Part shown: positions 55,421 to 64,000 of the stretch, piece by piece | Numbering within the stretch: position 1 is the stretch's first letter | Layout: each line of letters opens with the position of its first letter | Assembly (NCBI RefSeq): GCF_030704535.1 | Contig: NC_012119.1 | Location: 610,001 to 674,000 of the forward strand | Direction of reading: 5' to 3' | Length of the DNA: 64,000 bases | Origin: Vitis vinifera | Taxonomy: Eukaryota > Streptophyta > Magnoliopsida > Vitales > Vitaceae | Program-made: the position numbers and the translations under genes | The notes under the pieces: generated by a model | Told to the model about the DNA's origin: nothing | The model's database searches: none | What the model saw: only the letters and a program-made list of their open reading frames with translations

Positions 55421-58300
55421 GAGGACACTGAGGGGAAGGTTGTACAGCTTTCTCCAACTTGCTTTATTAGCAGTGAAAGCTATTATTTATATTCACAAGC
55501 TGACCAGAAGCATATGGGAATACTCGTCCTTTTGGTTTATTGACGAGAATACCCTTCTCACAAAGAGGAAAGCTAAGGGGCTTATGTCTCTCTGCATGAA
55601 GATCATATACTTTAAAAGAAAAGACATCCTCCTTCTTTCCAATCGCTAGATATTCAGGCTGGGAAAAATTAGTGAACTTTTTAGAATATTCCCGACTGGA
55701 TGATGCTGAGACGGATTCTCTGGAGCATCAAGCTCAACAGGCTGCCTAGATGTATATCGATCTTAAAAACAGACTTGGACTTGATAATCATTATTTGCCT
55801 TGTTCCAGTTCTATTTGTTTAACCTGAAACTGGTTTGGCATCAAAAGGAACTGCAAATGCCTGAAAGCTTTCTCCCACAAGATGAGCTTACCTTATGACT
55901 TAAAGATCTCAAATCGCAATGAAGGAAAATACCTATTTGCATAAAGGACTGTCACAGGATCTCCCCTGGCAAAAAAGGGAACTCAAATTGCCTGAAAATC
56001 AAATCACTACTACTCTCAAGCCGGACCCTTCGGCAATTGGACAGTAATTCGAAGTCCAGTACCGGCGAACAAGTAGTCCCATCCCACGCCTTACTCCTCG
56101 AATGCTTTGGGCATAGTTTATAAAAAGATTCATGCTAAGGACTAGCGCCCCTTGCTGCACTCTATAAAAGCAGACTGCCCCCCCTAATCCTATAAAGCTA
56201 CAATACAGGTTTTTTCTTCTTTTTTTTTTTTGTGCAATAGATGCACACTATTGGGATTGGGATAGAAAATTGCATTGCCTTGATGTGCCTCTATTAGCTA
56301 CATAGACCCAACGCTTCACTTAGCTATCTTAGATTCACCTATCTTACTCTTGGTGCTATCGTATAGTTGATCACGGCTGCTTAATAAGTCAATCCAATAC
56401 CCGGAGTAGACAAACAATCTCCGACTCCGAGAAGAAGAAGAGTGAGCAGGGAAAAAAGCCTTGGTGATGTATCTACTTTCATCGAGTATGGTGTGAATTC
56501 TACCCACGTAGCGAGAGAATATATCAAATCATTAGCTCTGGTTCACCCTCTTTATGAAAAGTAATATGCTTTTTCGAGGAAGCACCGCCCAATAGAGCAT
56601 AGCCCAAGAGAGGGATTGAATATCCTGTGTATAGATCGAAGCAGGCCTTACTTTATATTTAGAAAGACTCTTTCTTTCCTAGTTGTTGATTCCGCCCATT
56701 GGGCAATACAAGAATACGCTCTGGGACTGATTCATTTTATATTACCCGTCTTTTTTGACAAAAGGACAGTTATTTACCTTAAAAAGAGGCTGATTCAATA
56801 CAATAGCATTGGACTAACTCGGAATTTAGTCAAGCAGTACTGATCCCCTGAGATACATTCCAAGGAAATGGGAATGGCACTCGCTATTGATGGATTGGTG
56901 CACTCACTCCCTTATTGGTATATAGATGCAAATACCAAGAATCCGCTTCCTTCAGTGCCACTTTTGGCTATGATACCTATAGCGGTGGAAGTTCGCTCAT
57001 CAAAGAGCGCTATTCAGCTTTTTCAGAAAAAAGAGAATTAAAAACCCGATACCCTTTTCTTCTTAGAACGCAAGCTCTATTGTCACAATAAATGACAGGT
57101 GACTGGGCTAGGGCAGATGGGGAGGTGCTTTTTCATAGCGATCTTTCATATCCAAGCCCAAGAGACAGATCCATAGTTCAACAGTAGAAGTTGCGAATTG
57201 GTCTCAAATGCTTATAGAAACAAAAGGGATTTGGTCGAAACCAAGTACTAATTGGATTGTTGGGTTGGAACCGGCTGCTTCCAAAAAGAAGCCTGTCGTT
57301 GGCAAAGCGATCATCTATCTTTGGTTCCAGGTTTTCATCATCAAGTAAAAATGTTATATAAAAGGATTCTAAGAAGATCACTAACAGAAAATGCCGAGGG
57401 TCCTCTTCTTGTCTTGGTTCAAAGCGCCATAAAAAGAAAGAAGAAGCTAATGACTATTAGGGCACAGACCCAGACACTAAATTCGTTTAATGTAAAACGT
57501 ATAGTATCATTTTAGCCCTTATATTCCTGATAGGGGGAAAGAGGATAAATCCACATAAGTTACTATACCGGCTGCGAGGATTTAATTGTAATCAATATAA
57601 GTTGATACAGCAACTGCGGGGGATCGCTTTCTTCAAGAGTCTATTTGCCAATCAGCCTCAAAAGGTAAATTTATAAATACAAATGTTAAGAATCTTTTTA
57701 ATTTCAAGTTGCTGGAGCTTCAGCTTCACGTCGGAAAGGAAATCTAGGCCGAATCTTTAGAATTTGATTTTCCAGTCAGTCAGGGAATCGAGCCCCTCTA
57801 TAGTTTTTTGTTGCCGAAAAGACTTCATTAGATAAGACTTTTTTGGAATCAATACCTAAACAAATATAAGGGCATCAGCCAGTTTTAAGTGAATGTTGTC
57901 GAACCAGCTATTGAGTTTGAGTTGAAAGCTGGGGCCCTTGGGCCCCATAAAAGTATTGTCACCAGCTAAGAAAGGAACTGCCTTAGTTTTTGTACGAGTA
58001 AGGGATATCATAGTAGCAGGAATATGCCCAGAATCTGATGCTCTAAGTCCCTGCTTTGGCAGCCCCTGTCCGAATCTAACAAGAGGTTGCATGTGTTAAG
58101 CCTTCTTAGGGATTATACCTCTCTAAGGGCCTACGACGAATAGGCTATTCTAGGGGGCATTACCGGTTAACTCTTTGAATCAGAGAAGGGGGAGATCTTT
58201 CTCTGTCTATTTTTGCATTAAAACAAGAGTTTCAGAGGGCTAAGATAAAAGCCCTATTCTTCGTTTTCGTTTCGATTGATAACCTCGGTCAAACTATGGA
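55421..58300. other. Spacer before the plastid insert
   Basis: Short ORFs only (for example 57252-57515, 57856-58092 minus). No recognised gene. The mitochondrial/plastid junction should lie close to the poly-A run at about 58303-58317. Confidence 0.4.
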
Positions 58301-58331
58301 TAAAAAAAAAAAAAAATAGGAGTAATTAACT

Positions 58332-58610
58332 GTGACACGTTCACTAAAAAAAAATCCTTTTATAGCAAAGCATTTATTAAGAAAAATTGCTATGCTTAAC
58401 ACAACGTGGGAAAAAGAAATAATAGTAACTTGGTCCCGGACATCTACCATTATACCCACAATGATCGGCCATACTATTGCTGTACATAATGGAAAGGAGC
58501 ATTTTCCTATTTATATAACAGATCGTATGGTAGGCCACAAATTGGGAGAATTTTCATCTACTCTAAATTTCCGGGGACACGCAAAAAACGATAATAGATC
58601 TCGTCGTTAA
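58332..58610 (+). CDS. rps19: rps19 (plastid ribosomal protein S19, in transferred DNA)
   Basis: The 92-residue product matches plastid S19: [18 protein letters not shown] at the start, [20 protein letters not shown] in the middle, and [14 protein letters not shown] at the end. The start codon is GTG, as is usual for plastid rps19. Residues 20-26 (AMLNTTW) differ from the common plastid form, so some drift has occurred although the frame is open. In plastids S19 sits in the 30S head; here it is most likely a passenger, because plastid expression signals rarely work in mitochondria. Confidence 0.92.
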   Translation: MTRSLKKNPFIAKHLLRKIAMLNTTWEKEIIVTWSRTSTIIPTMIGHTIAVHNGKEHFPIYITDRMVGHKLGEFSSTLNFRGHAKNDNRSRR

Positions 58611-58724
58611 AATAACGATACTTATCCTTCATTATTCATTAGTGGGAGGTGAACCTTATGACAAATATGTTAAGGAACATAAATAAAGACCCATTTATAT
58701 TTACAAGAGAAAAAGAAGATATAA

Positions 58725-59205
58725 AATGAAAAACAGAAGTATACGCTTTAAGTCAATCTATCTCTATGTCTGCTCACAAAGCGCGAAGAGTACTTGATCA
58801 AATTCTTGGACGTTCCTATCGGGAAACACTTACGATACTTGAACTCATGCCTTATCGAGCGTGTTATCCCATTTTTAAATTAATTTATTCTGCAGCAGCA
58901 AATGCTAAGCACAATATGGGTTTGAACGAAGAATATTTAGTCATTATTAAAGCCACAGTCAACGAGGGTACTACCGTGATAAAATTGAAACCTCGAGCTC
59001 GAGGACGTAGTTATCCGATAAAAAGACCCACTTGTCATATAACTATTGTATTGAAAGATACAGCCTTATATGAAAAATATGTCGTAGAAAACCCCACTAC
59101 TATACTCAGGTGTTTAAAAAAAACCGGATGGATATATAAAAAGAAGTCCACAGATATTACGTGTCATAATATGTATAGTAGTGGGGGAGTATGGGACAAA
59201 AAAGA
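58725..59205 (+). pseudogene. rpl22: rpl22 (plastid ribosomal protein L22), frame disrupted
   Basis: [20 protein letters not shown] (from 58766) through [20 protein letters not shown] is clear plastid L22. The normal N-terminal ~15 residues are encoded just upstream ([11 protein letters not shown]) but are cut off from any start by a TGA in frame, and the ATG at 58725 is in another frame. At the 3' end the usual stop is gone, so the frame runs on through the start of rps3 to 59467, giving a 233-codon ORF. The L22 core is open, but the gene as a whole is disrupted. Confidence 0.85.
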
Positions 59206-59861
59206 AATCCCCCACTACTATATGGTTTCAGACTTGGTACAACCCAAGGTCATCATTCGCTTTGGTTTGCACAACCAAAAAATTATTTTTTTACGGGGGT
59301 CTACAAGAAGATCAAAAAATACGGGATTGTATCAAGAATTATGTACAAAAAAATATAAGAATATCCTCTGGTGTCGAGGGAATTGCACGTATAGAGATTC
59401 AAAAAAGAATCGATCTGATTCAGGTCATAATCTATATGGGATTCCCAAAGTTATTAGTAGAAGGTAAACCACGAAGAATTGAAGAATTACAGATGAATGT
59501 ACAAAAAGAATTTAATTACGTGAACCGAAAACTCAACATTGCTATTACAAGAATTACAAAACCTTACGGACATCCTAATATTCTTGCAGAATTTATAGCC
59601 GGACAATTAAGGAATAGAGTTTCATTTCGCAAGGCAATAAAAAAAGCTATTGAATTAACTGAACAGGCAGATACAAAAGGAATTCAAGTACAAATTGCAG
59701 GGCGTATCGACGGAAAATAAATTGCACGTGTCGAATGGATTAGAGAAGGAAGGGTTCCCCTACAAACCATTCGAGCTAAAATTGATTATTGTTCCTATAG
59801 AGTTCGAACTATATATGGGGTATTAGGCATCAAAATTTGGATATTTGTAGACGAGGAATAA
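59191..59861 (+). pseudogene. rps3: rps3 (plastid ribosomal protein S3), disrupted
   Basis: It starts [20 protein letters not shown], a slightly rearranged form of the plastid S3 start ([16 protein letters not shown]). The frame shifts near a T7 run (59286-59292); the correct S3 sequence continues in another frame ([19 protein letters not shown] onwards). An in-frame TAA at 59718-59720 replaces a sense codon in the context IDGK[14 protein letters not shown]. The terminal [10 protein letters not shown] before TAA 59859-59861 is preserved. With a frameshift and a stop, it cannot give full-length S3. Confidence 0.92.
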
Positions 59862-60031
59862 AATAATAAGCCCTTCCTTGTCTTTTCTTTCGTTCTATCC
59901 AGTAATGTAATGAAACAAAAAATGACAAATTCTTTCATTCTTTTTCTCTTCAATCAAAACAAAAATGAACAATTAGAAATTAATTCTATAGGGTTGAATA
60001 AAGATTCGATTGACCATTTGATATAATTGCT

Positions 60032-61522
60032 ATGCTTAGTGTGTGACTCGTTGGTTTTTTGTAGGATTAGGGTTCAAAACAAAAAATGGACCGGCCCATA
60101 CATAGTATGAACTCAAAATTACAGAATTAATAACCAACTCATCGCTTCACATTATCTAGATCTAAACAACCAGTCAAGATATGATATATTGGTCATATCA
60201 TTGTAGCAACTGAAATCTTTTTTGCATAAAAAAAAAAAAAAACCAAACCAATCTGATTATGAGTTTGGGAAGCGAAATCTAGAATGATGTGGATAAATGG
60301 AAGAAGGGTGAGAGAAAGAGATAAAAAGAACGCCAATGATATATGATTCCAATATAATATGTAAGGTCTATGAATCATTTCATAAAAAGCAGTGTAATAA
60401 AGCATCAAACTAATTCCTCCCGAATTAAATGAATATGTTCATAGAAAAAAAATCAAGAGCCTAGAGCCAATAAAGACTGAGAAGATTGACTCAAGAACAG
60501 GAGCTCCATTGTATAATTCAGACCTAACCATTAATTGAGAAGCGATGGGAACGACGGAAACCTGTGAATACAGAAGATTCTATTAAAAACGAATCCTAAT
60601 GATTCATTGAGTGGGATGGCGGAACAAACCAGGTATCAATTCATTTGTTCTGAAAGATCGTGGGCTAACCTTACAATTGAAATAGATATTGAAAGAGTAA
60701 ATGTTCGCCCGCGAAAGCTTTATTTTACCGAATTGCTCTATTTTTTGAGCGATCCGATATGATAAAGACAAAACAAAATAAAGATTCGTTATAGCCTTAT
60801 ATATTATTATATTTTAAATAAATTATAAATATTATAAATAAATTATAAATAAAAAATTACATTATCTATAAATATATGTTTAGCTATATATCCAAAAGCT
60901 ATATATAAACAAGATATAAAAATTTCTAATAGAAATAGATTAGATGAAAATTAGATGAAATATCAAAGAATCCCACGATTCAGTGTATTATTCAAAAAAA
61001 TGGAATTTTATCTTAACTAAATTTTTTTGAATCATTTCATTCGCGAGGAGCTGGATGAGAAGAAACTCTCATGTCCGGTTCTGGAGTAGAGATGGAATTT
61101 TAAAAAGACCCATCCACTATAACCCCAAAAGAACCAGATTCCGTAAACAACATAGAGGAAGAATGAAGGGAATATCTTATCGAGGTAATCGTATTTGTTT
61201 CGGTAGATACGCTCTTCAAGCACTTGAACCTGCTTGGATCACATCTAGACAAATAGAAGCGGGGCGACGAGCAATGACACGAAACGTACGCCGTGGTGGA
61301 AAAATATGGGTACGTATATTTCCAGACAAACCAGTTACAGTAAGACCTACAGAAACACGTATGGGTTCGGGGAAAGGATCCCCCGAATATTGGGTAGCTG
61401 TCGTTAAACCAGGTAGAATACTTTATGAAATGGGCGGAGTAGCAGAAAATATAGCTAGAAAAGCTATTTCAATAGCGGCGTCCAAAATGCCTATACGAAC
61501 TCAATTCATTATTTCGGGATAG
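60032..61522 (+). CDS. rpl16: rpl16 (plastid ribosomal protein L16), two exons, open
   Basis: Exon 1 is the 9-base ATGCTTAGT (60032-60040); exon 2 (61124-61522) begins CCCAAAAGAACC and encodes [20 protein letters not shown] through [15 protein letters not shown]. The spliced product would be 135 residues, full length for plastid L16, with the conserved [15 protein letters not shown] block. No stop or frameshift is visible, although neighbours on both sides are broken. Expression would need splicing of the plastid group II intron in mitochondria, which is doubtful. Confidence 0.9.
60041..61123 (+). other. rpl16 group II intron
   Basis: It starts GTGTGACTCG (group II GTGYG) and ends ...CACTATAAC. 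Domain V is visible at 61048-61081 (GAGCTGGATGAGAAGAAACT then CTCATGTCCGGTTC). An AT-rich stretch at about 60790-60930 lies in the variable domain IV region. It encodes no maturase. Confidence 0.85.
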
Positions 61523-61648
61523 GAATAAAAGAAAAAGAGGTCTTTGGGATGAAAAAAAATTGCAGGTTTCTTTTTTTGATTTTGGACAAACAATATTTCT
61601 TTTTTTTTCCTTCGTTCTTTGCATTGAAAAATCGAATAAAAAAATGAT

Positions 61649-62017
61649 ATGATTCAACCCCAGACCCATTTGAATGTAGCGGACAACAGCGGGGCCCGAG
61701 AATTGATGTGTATTCGAATCATAGGAACTAGTAATCGCCGATACGCTCATATTGGTGACGTTATTGTTGCTGTGATCAAAGAAGTAGTACCAAATATGCC
61801 TCTAGAAAGATCAGAAGTAATCAGAGCTGTAATTGTACGTACCTGTAAAGAACTCAAACGTGACAACGGTATGATAATACGATATGATGACAATGCTGCA
61901 GTTATTATTGATCAAGAAGGAAACCCAAAAGGAACTCGAATTTTTGGTGCGATCGTCCGGGAATTGAGACAGTTTCATTTTACTAAAATAGTTTCCTTAG
62001 CCCCTGAGGTATTATAA
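61649..62017 (+). CDS. rpl14: rpl14 (plastid ribosomal protein L14), open
   Basis: The 122-residue product is full length for plastid L14, starting [20 protein letters not shown] and ending [14 protein letters not shown]. The signature [14 protein letters not shown] and the [14 protein letters not shown] block are intact. It lies 126 bases after rpl16. It would be a 50S subunit protein in the plastid; it is probably silent here. Confidence 0.93.
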   Translation: MIQPQTHLNVADNSGARELMCIRIIGTSNRRYAHIGDVIVAVIKEVVPNMPLERSEVIRAVIVRTCKELKRDNGMIIRYDDNAAVIIDQEGNPKGTRIFGAIVRELRQFHFTKIVSLAPEVL

Positions 62018-62186
62018 GACGAGACCATGATATAGTTATAGTAAGCGAATGAAATAGATTAATTAGTAGATTGTGTTTCACGCATATACCTTTAATTTAA
62101 TATTAAATAGAATTCATAAATAAAAAAATAAAAAAGAGCATGTTGATTATATCAAAATTAGCAGGCACCAATAATTTGAGTTCATC

Positions 62187-62591
62187 ATGGGCAGGGACAC
62201 TATTGCTGACATAATAACCTCTATACGAAATGTCGACATGGATAGAAAAGTAACGGTTCGAATAGCATCTACTAATATCACCGAAAACATTGTTAAAATA
62301 CTTTTACGGGAAGGTTTTATCGAAAACGTGAGGAAACATCAGGAAAGCAACAAATATTTTTGGGTTTTAACCCTGCGACATAGAAGGAATAGGAAAGGAA
62401 CATATAGAACTATTTAAAATTTAAAACGGATCAGTCGACCTGGTCTACGAATCTATTCTAACTATCAACGAATTCCTAGAATTTTAGGTGGTATGGGGAT
62501 TGTAATTCTTTCTACTTCTAGAGGTATAATGACAGACCGAGAGGCTCGCCTAGAAAGAATTGGTGGAGAAATTTTGTGTTATATATGGTAA
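62187..62591 (+). pseudogene. rps8: rps8 (plastid ribosomal protein S8), one premature stop
   Basis: The frame from [20 protein letters not shown] to [11 protein letters not shown] is continuous over 134 codons, except for an in-frame TAA at 62415-62417 (YRTI[15 protein letters not shown]), where the family has Leu or Phe. The C-terminal [20 protein letters not shown] motif that contacts rRNA is preserved after the stop. C-to-U editing could not remove a TAA. Confidence 0.92.
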
Positions 62592-62712
62592 TCCTTCTGA
62601 TATTCGAATTGGATCCGGAACTTCCTATTTGTGAAAAAAAAAAGAGAAAGGGCGGGTTGTCTAATATCACTACTCCTCCATTAATTAATACTTTAAGGGG
62701 GTTTTACCTGGA

Positions 62713-62946
62713 ATGAAAGAACAAAAATGGATTCATGAAGGTTTAATTACTGAATCACTTCCCAACGGTATGTTCCGGGTGCGTTTAGATAATGAAAATA
62801 TGATTCTAGGTTATGTTTCAGGAAGGATCCGACGTAGTTTTATACGGATACTACCAGGAGATAGAGTCAAAATTGAAGTAAGTCGTTATGATTCAACCAA
62901 AGGGCGTATAATTTATAGAATCCGAAACAAGGATTCGAATAATTAG
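62713..62946 (+). CDS. infA: infA (plastid translation initiation factor 1), open
   Basis: The 77-residue IF1 (S1/OB-fold) reads [20 protein letters not shown], ..., [20 protein letters not shown]. It is full length. Plastid infA has been lost or broken in many eudicot lineages, notably most rosids, so an open copy suggests a donor plastome that keeps the gene. Confidence 0.93.
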   Translation: MKEQKWIHEGLITESLPNGMFRVRLDNENMILGYVSGRIRRSFIRILPGDRVKIEVSRYDSTKGRIIYRIRNKDSNN

Positions 62947-63070
62947 GGAGTTTTTTCAACTTCAACATTCCTTTTTTCATGGAGATACAATTCGAAGTTC
63001 AAAATTTCAAGAAACTTATTTTCTTCCAAGAAGTAGATTCTTAATTAAGTTAAGGTAAGGAATAAAAAAT

Positions 63071-63184
63071 ATGAAAATAAGGGCTTCTGTTCGTAAAATT
63101 TGCGAAAAATGTCGACTGATCCGTAGACGGGGACGAATTATAGTAATTTGTCCCAACCCGAGACATAAACAAAGACAAGGATAA
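63071..63184 (+). CDS. rpl36: rpl36 (plastid ribosomal protein L36), open
   Basis: The 37-residue product [20 protein letters not shown]...[11 protein letters not shown] has the four-ligand zinc pattern of L36 (C11, C14, C27, H32). It is full length and unbroken. Confidence 0.93.
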   Translation: MKIRASVRKICEKCRLIRRRGRIIVICPNPRHKQRQG

Positions 63185-63300
63185 TTTTTCTAAAAGAGAT
63201 TCTCTAAAGAACCCGATGTACAAATAAAAAAAAAATCATGTTTTGACATGAAATGGATATATCCATATATCTCTTACTCATATTTATGAGATGATAAAAT

Positions 63301-63717
63301 ATGGCAAAACCTATACCAAGAATTGGTTCACGTAGGAATGGACGTATTGGTTCACGTAAGAGTGCGCGTAGAATACCAAAGGGAGTTATTCATGTTCAAG
63401 CAAGTTTTAACAATACCATTGTGACCGTTACAGATGTACGGGGTCGGGTGGTTTCTTGGTCCTCGGCCGGTACTTGTGGATTCAGGGGTACAAGAAGAGG
63501 GACGCCATTTGCTGCTCAAACCGCAGCAGGAAATGCTATTCGTACAGTAGTGGATCAAGGTATGCAACGAGCAGAAGTCATGATAAAGGGTCCTGGTCTC
63601 GGAAGAGATGCAGCATTACGAGCTATTCGTAGAAGTGGTATACTATTAAGTTTCGTACGGGATGTAACTCCTATGCCACATAACGGCTGTAGACCTCCTA
63701 AAAAAAGACGTGTATAG
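63301..63717 (+). CDS. rps11: rps11 (plastid ribosomal protein S11), open
   Basis: The 138-residue product is full length, from [20 protein letters not shown] to [15 protein letters not shown]. The S11 core [18 protein letters not shown] and the [20 protein letters not shown] region are intact. It lies 116 bases after rpl36 in normal plastid order. Confidence 0.94.
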   Translation: MAKPIPRIGSRRNGRIGSRKSARRIPKGVIHVQASFNNTIVTVTDVRGRVVSWSSAGTCGFRGTRRGTPFAAQTAAGNAIRTVVDQGMQRAEVMIKGPGLGRDAALRAIRRSGILLSFVRDVTPMPHNGCRPPKKRRV

Positions 63718-63797
63718 GAATAAACTGTGTAGAAATAAACATTGAAGAGATTTCAAGAGAAATAAATGATTCAATGATCTGATCAAGTAATATTACT

Positions 63798-64000
63798 ATG
63801 GTTCGAGAGAAAGTAACAGTATCTACTCGGACACTGCAGTGGAAGTGTGTTGAATCAAGAGTAGACAATAAGCGTCTTTGTTATGGACGCTTTATTCTGT
63901 CTCCACTTATTAAAGGTCAAGCCGACACAATAGGCATTGCGATGCGAAGAGCTTTGCTTGGAGAAATAGAAGGAACATGTATCACACGTGCAAAATCTGA
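63798..64000 (+). CDS. rpoA: rpoA (plastid RNA polymerase alpha subunit), 5' part, cut by the window end
   Basis: The first 67 codons are open: [20 protein letters not shown] ... [37 protein letters not shown]. This is the alpha N-terminal dimerisation domain start of the plastid-encoded polymerase. Whether the rest is intact lies outside the window. Confidence 0.92.
   Translation, partial: MVREKVTVSTRTLQWKCVESRVDNKRLCYGRFILSPLIKGQADTIGIAMRRALLGEIEGTCITRAKS

Larger units (their letters stand above)
58318..64000 (+). other. Plastid-derived insert (rps19 to rpoA operon), runs past the window end
   Basis: Ten genes lie in the normal plastid order and on one strand: rps19, rpl22, rps3, rpl16 with its intron, rpl14, rps8, infA, rpl36, rps11, rpoA. 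AT content rises sharply relative to the upstream DNA. rpl22, rps3 and rps8 carry disabling changes while the rest are open, which fits a mitochondrial plastid-DNA insertion (MTPT) of intermediate age. The left edge is approximate. Confidence 0.9.

Noticed and set aside
59181-59720. 179-codon ORF as an independent gene
   Set aside because: It is the displaced reading frame of broken plastid rps3.

Overview
The window reads as mitochondrial DNA of a flowering plant. It carries nad1 exon a of the trans-spliced gene, nad6 and rps4 of the plant mitochondrial type with C residues at positions normally edited to U, a broken sdh3, a plastid-type tRNA-Met, and a block of plastid ribosomal-protein genes. 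Long spacers without recognisable genes hold short dispersed repeats and fragments of nuclear retroelements. A monocot is my best guess, from the rps4 N-terminus (MWRKRLIQ...) and a plastid insert that still has an open infA. This is inference from remembered family patterns, not a database result.

Layout. 0-1.1 kb: a 39-bp tandem repeat directly before nad1 exon a, then the likely 5' part of its trans-spliced group II intron. 1.1-12 kb: spacer with AT-rich tracts, several perfect hairpins and weak ORFs only. 12-14.5 kb, minus strand: rps4 followed by nad6, with a tRNA-shaped t-element overlapping the nad6 stop codon and a hairpin just after it. 14.5-15.7 kb: two identical 156-bp direct repeats. 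16.2-17.1 kb: two neighbouring hypothetical ORFs, one membrane-rich and one soluble. 17-28 kb: spacer. 28.9 kb: truncated sdh3. 30.5-31.5 kb: a LINE RNase H fragment and a Ty1/copia integrase fossil. 35.9-36.95 kb: two tandem-repeat fields. 38.9-39.5 kb: a copia reverse-transcriptase fossil. 39.7 kb: trnM-CAU. 39.8-58.3 kb: mostly spacer, with a 43-bp inverted repeat pair and two Ty3/gypsy fossils (49.2 and 54-55.4 kb).

58.3 kb to the window end: plastid-derived DNA in normal plastid order, rps19-rpl22-rps3-rpl16 (with its intron)-rpl14-rps8-infA-rpl36-rps11-rpoA. rpl22, rps3 and rps8 are damaged; the others read open. These genes are probably passengers, because plastid DNA in plant mitochondria is rarely expressed apart from its tRNAs.

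I found no convincing new multi-gene system. The most interesting signal is the nad6 3' end. A perfect t-element (7-bp acceptor stem, 5-bp T arm, 5-bp D-like arm, no anticodon arm) begins four codons before the stop, so tRNA-type processing would yield an mRNA without a stop codon. Second is a dispersed ~15-bp motif, GATCTACGACCA(A/C)CC, found in many spacers and also inside rps4 codons 10-14.
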